From positions 14,820,316 to 14,884,315 of the forward strand of contig CM059568.1 of the NCBI GenBank assembly GCA_030386875.1: a stretch of DNA of 64,000 bases, in the 5' to 3' direction. The notes beneath the pieces were generated by a model. That model was given only the letters and a program-made list of their open reading frames with translations. It did no database searches and was not told where the DNA came from. The position numbers and the translations under genes were made by a program. Positions 52,459 through 63,300 of the stretch are shown in pieces (the first letter of the stretch is position 1; the number at the start of each line of letters is the position of its first letter). Source of the stretch: Morinoia aosen. Taxonomy: Eukaryota; Arthropoda; Malacostraca; Amphipoda; Talitridae.

Positions 52459-53995
52459 GGACACCGTCTAGGTAGAAATCAGGATATGTATTGATTTTCT
52501 GCTTTTATATTCATCTTATAGAGGATTTTCTTGCGCTTCCATTGGTACTTTCCGTTTACGTCTACTCCGAATAGTGCCCCCACCAGAGGGGGGGAAAGCG
52601 ATGGGGGTGGCGTGACCTTGACCCCTCACCCCCCTCATTATTGGGGGTCAATTGAGCGTGTCTCTCTGCGGCAATGGCAATATAGTTCGTTCATGGGCTA
52701 CTCAAAGTGTTTTCATTATTCAAACAAAACATTCTAACGCTGAATAAATATTTTTTGTAAAATTTCGAAAATTTCAGAGTTTAGCTGTTCTGCCGTATCT
52801 ATGATAATGAAGCAGGAGACCGTCTTGATAAAAATCAGGATTTGTGTTGATTATCTGTTTATATATGCATCTTATAGAGGATTTTCTTGCGCTTCCATTG
52901 TTCTTTTTGTTTACGTCTACTCCGAATAGTGCGCCCACCAGAGGGGGGGAAAGCAATGGGGGTGGAGTGACCTTGAACCCTTCCCCCCCTCATTATTGGG
53001 GGTCAATTGAGCGTGTTTCTCTGCGGGAATGGCATTATAGTTCGTTAATGGGCTACTCAAAGTGCTTCCATTATTCAAACAAAACATTCTAACGCTGAGT
53101 AAATATTTTTTTATAATTTTTGACAATTTCAGAATTTAGCTGTTCTGCCGTATCTATGATACCGCAGCTTTCATTCATAGCGCGATGACAGCTGCAGTAC
53201 CACAGCTACAGCTATGGCGAGCACACCAATCCAAAGGGCTTGAAAAGAGCTATAAAACAAAGGAGTTGACTTGACAAAAAAAAGTATTTTGGTCAAAAAA
53301 AAATGAAAAATTAAAAAAAATGGTTGCTTTTATGAATGACACCTATTCTCTTTTGTTGTATATTTTTTCCCAGAGTTACAGAGCTACAGCAATGTAAATT
53401 GTATCAATCGAAAGGACTTGAAAAGAGCTACAAATGCTCAAGAGTTCATTATAGAAAATTCTGTAGTTCAAAAGATAAAAATTTTTTTTTTTTGTGAAAA
53501 AACACATTTTTCTGGAAACTTGATAATTGGTTTCTCAAATGCTACTTGTTCCACAATTTTAGAGCTAGGAGAATGGTTTATATACCATTTGATAGGGCTC
53601 AGCAAGGTGTATCCCTGCGCAATAGCATATTTTGATAAATTTATTTTGAAAATTACAAGACATGAAAAAAAAAATGAAAAAAAAGTCATTTCTTTTTTAA
53701 TTTCCAAAATCCACAGAAAAAAAGTTATCAAAATTCCCTATTGCGAGTGGTTATATAGACATCTAAGCAATCTAAAAACAAAGTACTGGTTCTGTAACTT
53801 CAAAATTGTAGAAAAAGATAGATTTTAAAAAAACCCTATTTCATCATATTTTTCGAAAATAAAAAAAAAACAGTGCAGATACGAAAATTTTGTCAAAATA
53901 ACAAATGATATTTGCATCATTTCACACCTACTGTGAAAATTTTAGAGAAATCCATCTATAAATAACGGGACTTTTTTTTTACCTAGACGGTGTCT
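52459..53995. mobile_element. TTAA-flanked element (1537 bp) with internal duplication
   Basis: Ends are GGACACCGTCTAGGTA on the left and, read inward from the right, AGACACCGTCTAGGTA (one mismatch), flanked by TTAA (52455-52458 and 53996-53999). The left 700 bp is a tandem pair of about 350-bp units (52459-52807 and 52808-53157). Each has GGATTTTCTTGCGCTTCCAT, a G-rich AGAGGGGGGGAAAGC, and CATTATTGGGGGTCAATTGA. No transposase. Confidence 0.8.
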
Positions 53996-53999
53996 TTAA

Positions 54000-54990
54000 G
54001 TCACGTTACATTACCGCTTTAACTAATTAATTACTTATTTGCGACGGAAGCAGCATGGAAGAAAAGCTGTTCATTTTGATCTCATTACCTTAATTCAAAC
54101 AACAAAAATTTGAAAATCAATTAGTGTGTTGTTCTGAAAATTTACTATCTGAAGATATTTACAAATTTGCACTGCAGAAAAATACCTCCTTGTGGAAGCA
54201 GTCTGTAATCTAATTATTATTTTAGCAAGTGCCAACCATTTGATGAAGAATCAATCTTTATTACACCAAGCATGGGGATATCTGGAAATTGTTTTACACA
54301 ATGTCATAGCACAAGCATACTACTGAAGTTGAAAGTGAGGGCCAACGGTGCAAGGGCCTTTGTAATGGCCTACAGTTACCACCGCAATATTCACACATAC
54401 AATTCAGTGCCTGAGTTCGAGACTTGTCCAATAGACTACTCAGGATTCGGCAATCCTTGTCACAAGCTAGCATTGGACAGAATCATTTGGGATAATTAAT
54501 ACGTCAAAAACCACCCTCAGGCAAAAAAGAACACTACAGCCCACTGGGCCCCACTCAACTTAATGAAAATTCTCAGACATATGGTCAAGATCGTGGTCAA
54601 GAATAACTCAAGATCCACTTGCCTAATGGTAGAATGCTAAAATGCACGTGGCGCATTGCAAGAGGCAGTTAAAACAAAAAATATTGCAGTAATTTATGTA
54701 ATTGAGACATTAAGTTACCAACTTTTTTTCGCACAAGCTACTGCTATCTTTACGTTCATGTTTTGATGTACATTAATTTCATTCTGAATTTGACGTTAAC
54801 ATTGCGATTCTGTATACGAAAAGCAAACATTTTTAGGGGGAAACAAAACTTAACCAGAAGCACAAATAAGGGCATAAATAAACGTACGGATTTTGAAAAC
54901 TAAAAAGAAAAAAACTAAAAGAAAACTTCCCTGAGGAAGGGAAGGTTACCCTTCAAGAAGACGGGGGTCTCAAAGTTCTAGGCAGCCAGA
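54000..54990. other. Repeat remnants
   Basis: Begins with fold-back family arm sequence (to about 54240), then 54330-54560 (inverted partner of 51610-51835), then 54605-54930 (partner of 26145-26480). No coding sequence supported. Confidence 0.65.
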
Positions 54991-54999
54991 GGCGCATCT

Positions 55000-55289
55000 T
55001 GAGGAGACGGTCTACGTGGAAATTTGAACAGTGGCTGATTTAAAAAAGTGATTTTCTGTTTTTAAGTGCATCTTACAGAGGATTTTCTTGCGCTTTCATT
55101 GGTACTACTCGCTCGCGTCTACTCCGATTGGTTCGGCCCCCTCCCGGAGGGGGGAAAGCGAGGGGGTGGCGTGACCAATTGACGCAGTGTGACCCCTCCC
55201 ACCCCATATATTGGGGGTCAATTGGGCGTGTTTCTTTGCGGCAATGGCAATTGAATTCGTTCATGGGCTACTCAAAGTGCTTTTATATT
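55000..55289. mobile_element. Third copy of the 350-bp unit, interrupted by BEL
   Basis: Shares GAGACGGTCTACGTGGAAAT (approximate), GGATTTTCTTGCGCTTTCAT, GGAGGGGGGAAAGCGA and GGGCTACTCAAAGTGCTT with the units at 52459-53157. It stops abruptly at 55289, where the BEL LTR starts. Confidence 0.85.
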
Positions 55290-56132
55290 TGTCGCAACTC
55301 CAGCCTGCTCCTCTTGTATGTCCCATGCAAGTTAATTAATATCTTGTAGTATAAGGGACTGGGTCAAAATCAATTCTTAATTGACCTAAAAGAATTAAAT
55401 TAATTAAATATGACAAGCAGGCAATAATGGATTGCTTCCCCTTCCTGGCAACAAATGCGTATGTCGAACATCCTTAATGTGTTCGTTTATCTTTGCGAGC
55501 TGCATCCGAAGTCACAGCAACGGATTCGGAGCGCACGTGACGTCGAGGCCTTCGCCGGCTGACACGTCAGAAGACAACCACCTATGGAGTCGGCAGCACG
55601 TGCCTTGTGCGTTACGACTTCTAAACCGGTCCTGCTTTCGGGCATCTGAGAGCCCGGAGAGCCGGCTATCATTGAGGAAGTGTTCCCTGGACAACTTTTC
55701 TTCGAAGTTCAGGTGAGCAATCCTTATTTATTGTCTTTGCTTGTCATATTATCATTTAACTTAATGCAGAAGAGACTATGTCAATGCCAGGTTTATCTGG
55801 AAGTTGGCGCTTAGGTGGTTAGCGCGACATAGTTCTTTTTTTCGAAGAAAAGCTTTTTATATAAATCTTAATATTTGTTTCCTTCGAAAGTTACTTTTTT
55901 CGAAGTCAAGTTTAACGTAATTGTAATCTTCGCAACTTTATGAGGAAAGTGATTTAATCTTCGAATACTTCGAAGAAAGTGATCTAATCTTCAAATCTTT
56001 GTTCTTTCAACTCAAAATTCATTTATACGAAGAATTTCTTAAATTATAAAATTCTTCATTTCATTTGAAAGTTCGCAGTTCTGATGTGCGCAATTCGTTC
56101 GTCAGCTGCTAAGTAAGGCTGGAGTTGCTTCA
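55290..56132 (+). repeat. BEL 5' LTR (843 bp, boundaries inferred)
   Basis: Starts TGTCGCAACTCCAGCC and ends GGCTGGAGTTGCTTCA, an inverted-repeat pair with two mismatches and TG...CA ends. The left boundary is supported by the break in the 350-bp repeat. The interior has several TTCGAA words (55840-55985). There is no second LTR in the window to compare. Confidence 0.75.
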
Positions 56133-56715
56133 GGAATAATCCTGGTGACTATATCTTTTTGTTTCTTCTTTCTCCAGTTTAAATAACTGTTTTTCATAAA
56201 AAAAACTTAAAATAAATGTAATAAATGTTCCGTAATTAGGAAAATCTTGTTGATTGCCGAGCTTTCCGGGCTTGAAGCCGGGGTGGTTCTCTTCTCATTT
56301 AGCTTAAGGTGCATTTTTTCGTGTCGTTTTTGTGCAAGGTACTATTGTTCGTATTACTGGCTCCCTGTGCTTTTGGAAGCTAGTCTCTTGTTTACCTTGC
56401 ACAATTAGAATTTTCTGATTGCACTTTTGTGTATTAGTATGTAAGTAATAAATTAAATATATTGAAGCAAAAATTTAAAAATAGTATTTTTGCGAAAAAT
56501 TAAATTGTGTAACCATTTATAATGTGATCAAACTTTAATTGGTGGGGAAGAACCTTTTTGTGTATTCTATGTGTCTTTTTTTATTTTTTCTATCTATATA
56601 ACATAGGGATGTAACCTAATTTGTCCACTAAAAAAAGTGTAGACCTTTATTAGCTGAACTTTTTTCTAATAAGCCTATTAACTATTTACTCATTCCTTTT
56701 TTTTGCAAACGTAAC
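56133..56715 (+). other. BEL leader
   Basis: Non-coding leader between the LTR and gag. TGGTGACTATATC at 56143 could be a primer-binding site as it starts TGG, but it is 10 nt from the inferred LTR end and its tRNA was not identified. Confidence 0.5.
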
Positions 56716-57984
56716 ATGACTGAAACGTTTAACGCCTCAGCCCTTAGCATGAAAATGCGGGGAGTAAAATGTAGTATTACCGCCTTGCGAAAGAGGGTGC
56801 TAGCTCCTGGCTGTGCACCTTCTTTCCTAAGGGAGGCTATTCCTCAGTTGAGTAGCCTTCTAAAGGACTTTCGCCATCTCTCCTCTATTCTACCTTCTGA
56901 CCTTGAGGAAATTTCTGAGGAGGAGTTAGTTAGACGAGCTGAATATGAAGTACTTATTGTTGAATTAATAGCTGAATTAAAAAATTCAGTTTTTTCGGCA
57001 CAGGTATCAAACTCTAATGATACCGCGCCTCCTTCTGAGGCTAGTAAGGTTTCTGTTGTGGATGTACCATTAAACATTTTCCGAGCTCCTCAGTTAACTT
57101 TAAGAAAGTTCAGTGATAATGAACACTGTCCTTTTTCTTTTCTCCATTTTCAGGAATCTTTTCTTAATGCTCTTCAAGCCTATCCTAATATGAGCGAGGA
57201 GCAAAAGTTTATATTCTTAAAAAATCAATTGCAGGGAAGAGCCCTGAGTCTGGTTGAGGGACTTCCCAATGAGAATTGTTTCCAAGCTGCTTGGGCTTTG
57301 CTCAAGCAGGAATTTTTGAACGCAGACAAACTAGTTTCTCTTGCACTGGACGAATTAATAAATTCTCCCAGTGTCTTTAGCTTTGCAGAAATAGGGACTT
57401 TTCTTTCTAAAGTTAAGTTTCGTCTACTTGAGCTCTCTAAGCTTGGAGTAGATTTTCGTAACGAGAAATCAGGCAATCTCTTGTTTTCTGCTATAATTAA
57501 AACCAAACTGCCTGACTTTTTTTTGTTGGAACTTCTTCGTTACTGTAAAGCTAGTTTCTTCTCTTTAGAAATGTTTGAGAACGCGCATCATGTGCTGTCT
57601 CTGTTGGAAACTAAATCCAAACCTAAGAAATGTCTCTCCCTTCGCAATGATAGGGTGGAGGAGAAGACTCGAGCTGAAACTAAGTTTAAATCTTCTCCTG
57701 TATCTTCTAACCTTCCTAACGTGAAAGTGTGCCGGTTTTGTAAGCAGACCGGTCACACGTCCTTTTCTTGCCGTAAATTTGATACTCACGAAAAACGCGT
57801 GAAGCAAGTAGGCGAGTTGCAATTGTGTTCCGTATGTCTTAGTCACAACCACGTAGCTAAGTCTTGCCCTGCAAAAAGCAGAGGCTTGCCCTTTCATTGT
57901 TCGTTATGTAAGGCTAATACCCACGTTAGCCCGTTATGCCCTAAGTTTGTAAGTTTTTCTTCTCTTGCCGCCTCATCTTCTTGA
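56716..57984 (+). CDS. BEL/Pao Gag (422 aa)
   Basis: Retrotransposon capsid/nucleocapsid protein. A DUF1759-like region (about residues 115-270) includes FHFQESFLNALQAYPNMSEE, then FLKNQLQGRALSLVEGLP, typical of BEL/Pao gag. Three zinc-binding clusters follow: CRFCKQTGHTSFSC (339-352), CSVCLSHNHVAKSC (about 371-384) and CSLCKANTHVSPLC (about 395-408). It ends at TGA 57982-57984. Pol follows in the same frame without another stop, so Gag is probably also the N-terminus of a readthrough Gag-Pol product. Confidence 0.93.
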   Translation: MTETFNASALSMKMRGVKCSITALRKRVLAPGCAPSFLREAIPQLSSLLKDFRHLSSILPSDLEEISEEELVRRAEYEVLIVELIAELKNSVFSAQVSNSNDTAPPSEASKVSVVDVPLNIFRAPQLTLRKFSDNEHCPFSFLHFQESFLNALQAYPNMSEEQKFIFLKNQLQGRALSLVEGLPNENCFQAAWALLKQEFLNADKLVSLALDELINSPSVFSFAEIGTFLSKVKFRLLELSKLGVDFRNEKSGNLLFSAIIKTKLPDFFLLELLRYCKASFFSLEMFENAHHVLSLLETKSKPKKCLSLRNDRVEEKTRAETKFKSSPVSSNLPNVKVCRFCKQTGHTSFSCRKFDTHEKRVKQVGELQLCSVCLSHNHVAKSCPAKSRGLPFHCSLCKANTHVSPLCPKFVSFSSLAASSS

Positions 57985-58012
57985 CGGTTAAAGGCACGTT
58001 TTCGAATGTGCC
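57982..58012 (+). promoter_or_regulatory. Candidate stop-codon readthrough signal between gag and pol
   Basis: TGA followed by CGG, an 8-nt spacer CGGTTAAA (57985-57992), then stem GGCACGTT (57993-58000), loop TTCG (58001-58004) and stem AATGTGCC (58005-58012). All eight pairs form, one of them G-U. UGA-CGG with a compact stem-loop about 8 nt downstream is the 'type II' readthrough arrangement known from tobraviruses and related plant RNA viruses. Function here is inferred. Confidence 0.7.
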
Positions 58013-60101
58013 CTGTAATCGCTCTTTCTACTAAAGTTAATAATATTTCTAAACGTGTAAATTTCGTCATTGACTCAGGAAGTCAACAAACGTTGATTGA
58101 CCTGAATACCGTTAGTTCTAATAGTTCTAACGATGATTTGCAGCAAATTACTGTAAACACGGTTGGTGCCTCTGTCCCGTTGCGGGGCAAGCACATTAAC
58201 GTCGAGCTCGTGCTTCCTGACTGTGAGAAGCATGAGCTTGATATTTTTGCAATGCAAAATTTGCACCTACAGATGGGGATGAAGGGTTTGAAATCTAAAC
58301 TCGAGCTCCTTAAGACTAAGCTTCCTCTGTCTACTTCCTTTCCTGAAGTCGTTGATGACAATATTCAAATCAACGGCATTCTGGGGGTTGATGCTCTTCA
58401 AGCTTTTCGAGTGCTTGAATTGCAAAACGTCGCTGGCTATAAAGTTATGCGTGTAGCTAACGGTTTTTTACCCTTCGGGGATCTAAAATGTTATAAATCC
58501 TCTTTTCCTATTGTGGCTTCGGCCGCTAAAAAGCAAGACGGTGGCTCGCCTTGTTCTGTTGTTTCGCCTAAGAGTTCTTCTCCTTCTGTTGTTTCGCCTG
58601 ACGTTTCTTCCTCTTCTTCTGCTCTGCATAAAGTTTCTTCTTCCTTGACTATTGCAAATAACCAAAAAAAGCAAACAAAAAAGAGTAAACCTAAAACTAA
58701 GCGTTATCATGGTATGTTGGAGGCATTTTTTGAGCCTCCTAAAGTTTGTTCTTCTGCCTTGGATGGAACTGAGTGTGATGTGCAGGCCGGTCTTGATAGA
58801 CTTCTAGACTTAGAATTAATAGGGGTGCCTGCTAAGGAAGTGGAGAATGATAAAGAGTTAAAAGACTTTAAGAGTAGCGTAGTTTATGACGAAGGCCGCT
58901 ATTATGTTCACATACCTTGGAATCGTAATATACTAGCGAAAGTGCCACATAGTTTCGGGTTGGCGCGCTATCTCGCGCAGAAAGTTGCTGCTTCTAACTC
59001 TCGTAAAGGGATAGAGAAGCAATATAACGATGTCTTTCAGGAACAACTCGAGCTAGGTATAATTGAGCCTCTCTCTCTCGAGAATTTAAATGTGCGTGAG
59101 CATAAGTGGATACCACATAGGCCTGTCGTGAGAGAACACGTTACCACTTCCAAGATACGCCCAGTGTTTAATTGCTCGCTCAAGCGAGGTAAATTGCCTA
59201 GTCTAAATGAGGCCTCATACGTAGGTCCTAACCTCATGAATGATTTGCTTGGCTTGTTGGTGTATTTTCGCTCTAATTCTGTTGTTGTGCTATCAGATAT
59301 TTTCAAGGCTTTCCTTCAAGTGAAGTTAGCCAAAAATTTTGACCGAAATCAGTTTAGTTTTGTTCTCTTTCAAAATGGGGAATATAAATATTTTAGGTAC
59401 ACAACCTTGTTATTCGGTTTTGTCGCTTCCCCTTACATTCTCAATTTTCTTCTCAAACTACATGCTAAAACTATTAGTGATTTGGTGGTTAGAGACATCA
59501 TGTCTAACAAACTGTACGTTGATAACCTTATATTCACAACTAATAGTCCCGAGCTTGCGCTTGACACTTTTCAACGCGCAAACAAAGCTTTCAAAGAAAG
59601 CGGCTTTCCACTGCGTCAATGGCAGTCTAATAACTCTAATCTTCTGTCTCAGATTGACCCTTCTCTTTGTAGCTCCAGTGAGCACTCCAGAGTGTTGGGT
59701 TACAACTTTAACTCTTCTTCTGATTCTCTTTCCATATCTGTAAAAAGCTTAAATCCTTCCTGTAAAACTCGTAGAAGTATGCTGTCAGACATTGCTTCGT
59801 TGTATGATCCGCTAGGAATTCTGTTACCTTTCTCTGTTAGAGGAAAACTCATCTTACGTAAATTAACACCGTTGAGACTAGGCTGGGATCAAGACGTTCC
59901 AGATGATATCTGTAAAGAATGGCGTAATTTTTGTCAGGAATTTTCTCAATTGCATGAATTTGAGTTCCCTAGGATGAATCTTGTTGAAACTGAGAAAGTT
60001 GACCTCGTAATTTTCTGTGATGCTAGTGAAAGAGCTTTTGGAACCTGTATGTACGGTGTCCAAAAAGAGCGCAGCTCACTTCTTTTTTCTAAGGTTAAAG
60101 T
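58006..60101 (+). CDS. BEL/Pao Pol, truncated by copia insertion
   Basis: Same frame as gag. Aspartic protease FVIDSGSQQTL (Asp near residue 23), then a Ser/Lys-rich linker (about 170-240), then RT: VYDEGRYYVHIPW, VREHVTTSKIRPVFNCS, VVLSDIFKAFLQVKL (first catalytic Asp) and NKLYVDNLIFTTNSPE (the YVDN active site usual in BEL/Pao). The Pao-type connection SLYDPLGILLPFSVRGK follows, then the beginning of RNase H, LVIFCDASERAFGTCMYG. The BEL coding sequence stops at 60101; the 29 codons that remain open to 60189 are copia LTR sequence. The ATG at 58006 may not be used if expression is by readthrough. Confidence 0.92.
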
Positions 60102-60361
60102 TAATGGACGTAGGTTAAGAAGACGAGACTCTTGGAGTTTGTATAATCAGTACACACAGCAGGACACACGTTTACATTACGAAGGGTAGCGGTGGAGTGG
60201 ACTCCAGCCAAGCCCGAGAACTACGAGCAGAGATCCACAAGAACCATGAGCTCAGTTCTCAACGCATAGTGCTGTCTAAATACATTCTTACGCAAGAGCA
60301 CTGTAACATTATCAGTATTATACACATATACATTCAAGGTGCTACATGAAAGGTTTCAACA
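60102..60361 (-). repeat. Copia 3' LTR, second copy
   Basis: 260 bp, reverse complement of the LTR at 17246-17505; no differences noticed. The purine tract is just above it at 60362-60370. Confidence 0.95.
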
Positions 60362-60368
60362 CTCCTTC

Positions 60369-63300
60369 TCACATTGAATGTGTGTCAGATGAGACCATTC
60401 CTAACTTCGTTCTTAGTCTAGAGAACTTTTCTATCGGCAGGTTCTTTGTGAATATGTCGGCGAGCATTTCGTCGGTAGGGCAATACACTACGTCTATATC
60501 TTTGTTACTTACAAGATCCCGTACATAGTGAAACTTAATATCGATGTGCTTGCTCCTCCCATGATATTTGGGATTGTTGGCAAGACAGATGGCTGACTGG
60601 TTGTCTTCGTTTATAACCATTGGTTCCATAGTCCCAAAATTTAGATCACTGAGTAAGTGCTTTAACCAGACAGCCTCTTGAGCCGCACCGGCAAGAGCAA
60701 CGTATTCGGCTTCTGCAGTTGAGAGGGCTACACAAGTTTGTTTGTTAGATCTCCACGTAATTACCGAATTACTGAGGGTGAAACAGTAACCAGAGGTAGA
60801 CTTTCGGTCATTTTTATCACCAGCCCAGTCAGCATCTGAATAACCAATGCAAGTATCAGAACATTTGCTATACAAGAGACCTAGTTTAGAGGTGCCTCTC
60901 AGGTACCTGAATATTCTCTTAACACACATCCAATGCTGTTCAAGAGGCTTGGAGCTGTATTTAGCAACATTATTCACTGCGAATGCAATGTCAGGTCGAG
61001 TTCTGGTTGACAAATACAAAAGGCTACCTACAGCACTTTGATAAGTGGCAGGGTCAAATTCGACATCATTTGGGGAGCATATCGGATTTACGTTTACATC
61101 GGCGGGAGTTGCAACAGGTTTACAATTATCAAAGCCAAATTTTGACAACAGAGCCTCAGTGTAGGCAGTTTGATTCAAGAAGACATTGTTTTTAAATTGT
61201 ACAACACTTACACCTAGGAAGTAACTCAGCACACCAAGGTCCTTCATTTTGTATTGGGTAGAAAGGCTCAACTTTATTTGATTTATTTCATCACCAGACT
61301 CAGAAGCAATTATTAGATCGTCTACATACACCGCCACAATACACAGTTTCTTATCTTGAACACGAGTGTATATACAAGCATCACTCTTAGATTGTACAAA
61401 ACCCAATTTCTTCAAATAGCTATCTAGTGTAGTATTCCAACACTTAGGAGCTTGTTTTAGTCCGTAGAGCGATTTTTGTAGTTTACACACCAGATTTTCT
61501 TTGCCTTTGACAATGAAACCGTCAGGTTGAACCAGATATAGTTCTTCAATCAGTTCTCCATTAAGGAAGGCTGTTGCAACGTCCATGTGATGGACTTGCA
61601 TGTTGCATTTGGCAGCCAAAGCTAGTACTGTCCTGACAGACTCAAATCGAACCACGGGACTGAAGGTCTCGTCGTAGTCGATGCCATATTTTTGTGAGTA
61701 GCCCTGAGCCACAAGGCGAGCTTTGTACGAGCAAATGCTTCCGTCGGGTCCGGTTTTTCTTTTAAAGATCCACTTTGATTTGATAGGTTTTTTGTCATTA
61801 GGACACTCTACAAGGGACCATACTCTGTTTTGATTTATAGACTCCATCTCATTCTCCATAGCTGTTTCCCATAGTTTTGCTTCTGGTCCACTGAGTGCTT
61901 CTTGAACACAAGATGGTATATCAAGCTCATTTTTCATTAAATACACCCATTCACCAAACCTATCAGGAGCCCGTCGATATCTGGCTGATTGTCTAGGCTG
62001 CACTCCCTCCATCCCAGCATCTGACTGTCTATGCTCCACCCCTCCCTCAGAGTCTTCTGGTTCTGGATCCTGAGGAAGAAGAGAAAAATTACCATCATTT
62101 ACTTCTGAAGGCTCCTTCTCAATTGGCATCTGCTGAGATTCATTGAACATAACGTCTCTACTCAAAAATATCCTTCTACTGTTTATGTCATACAGACGAT
62201 ATCCCTTGGATCCACTTCCATATCCTACAAGAACACACGGTTTAGATTTTGGATCAAGTTTTTCCCTCTCATCTTTGGGGACATGAGCGTACGCACTGCA
62301 GCCAAAGGTTTTGAGGTGCTGTACGTTGGGCTTGTGTCCATTAAGGGCCTGATAAGGGGTCATATCATTCAATGCACTAGCAGGGCTCCTATTTTTGACA
62401 TACACGGCAGTTGATATAGCTTCACCCCAGAATGATTTTGGTAACTTGGAACCAGACAGCATAGCTCTGACAGAGTCAAGAAGAGTTCTATTCATTCTTT
62501 CTGCAACTCCATTTTGTTCAGGTGTCTTAGGCACAGTTTTTTCATGGATAATTCCTTCCCCTTTTAGGAATTGTTCAAAGTCATTAGAGATGTATTCCCC
62601 ACCGTTATCGGAGCGCAGAATTTTAATTTTGTGATCATAGTGATTTTCTACCAAGGATTTGAACTCCTGAAACACTTTGAAAACATCACTCTTATGTTTG
62701 ATAATGTACACCCAAGTATATCTGGAGTGGTCATCTATGAAGGTTACAAAATACCTTCCACTCCCAAGTGATATGGGATTAAGCTGGCCACACACATCAC
62801 TGTGGATAAGTTCTAAGGGTTGGCGTTTCCTTTTGTGATTTGTTTTGGGGAACGGAAGCCTATGATTTTTACCATCACAACAGTTTTCACAAAAAATGTT
62901 ATCTCCACTCACAGAACAATCAAAACCTCTAACAAGATTCTTAGTGCCTAATTTCTTAAGATTATTGAATCCTAGATGACAAAATCGTTTATGCCACAGA
63001 ATTTCATCAGAGGAAACGTTCATGCATTTAGCGGCTGAATTAAGGGTGCAATTAAGTTTATACAATTTTCCTACTTTACTGCCTAAGGCAATTAATTCAT
63101 CGTCTTTATTTACAATCTTACATGAGCTTTCGTCAAAGTAAACTGAGTTTCCACTTTCTGTAATCTGAGGCACGGAAAGTAAATTGTAAGCTAAACCAGG
63201 TACATACAAGACATTCTTAACAACACAGGTATCTACTCGACCTTTAGGCAACAACACCATAACTTCAACATCACCTACACCAACACCTTGCAAGTTTCTA

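Larger units (their letters stand above)
55290..60101 (+). mobile_element. BEL/Pao LTR retrotransposon, 5' two thirds; interrupted by copia
   Basis: Contains the 5' LTR, leader, gag, and pol up to the start of RNase H, where a copia element is inserted at 60101/60102. The rest of pol, integrase and the 3' LTR should lie beyond the window. The gag and pol frames are intact apart from one TGA between them. Confidence 0.92.

Noticed and set aside
57982-57984. TGA as a selenocysteine codon
   Set aside because: No SECIS-like element was recognised and the position is a linker between Gag and protease; readthrough explains the layout better.
60102-60189. Last 29 codons of the BEL pol ORF
   Set aside because: They are copia LTR read through by chance; BEL coding sequence ends at the insertion point 60101.
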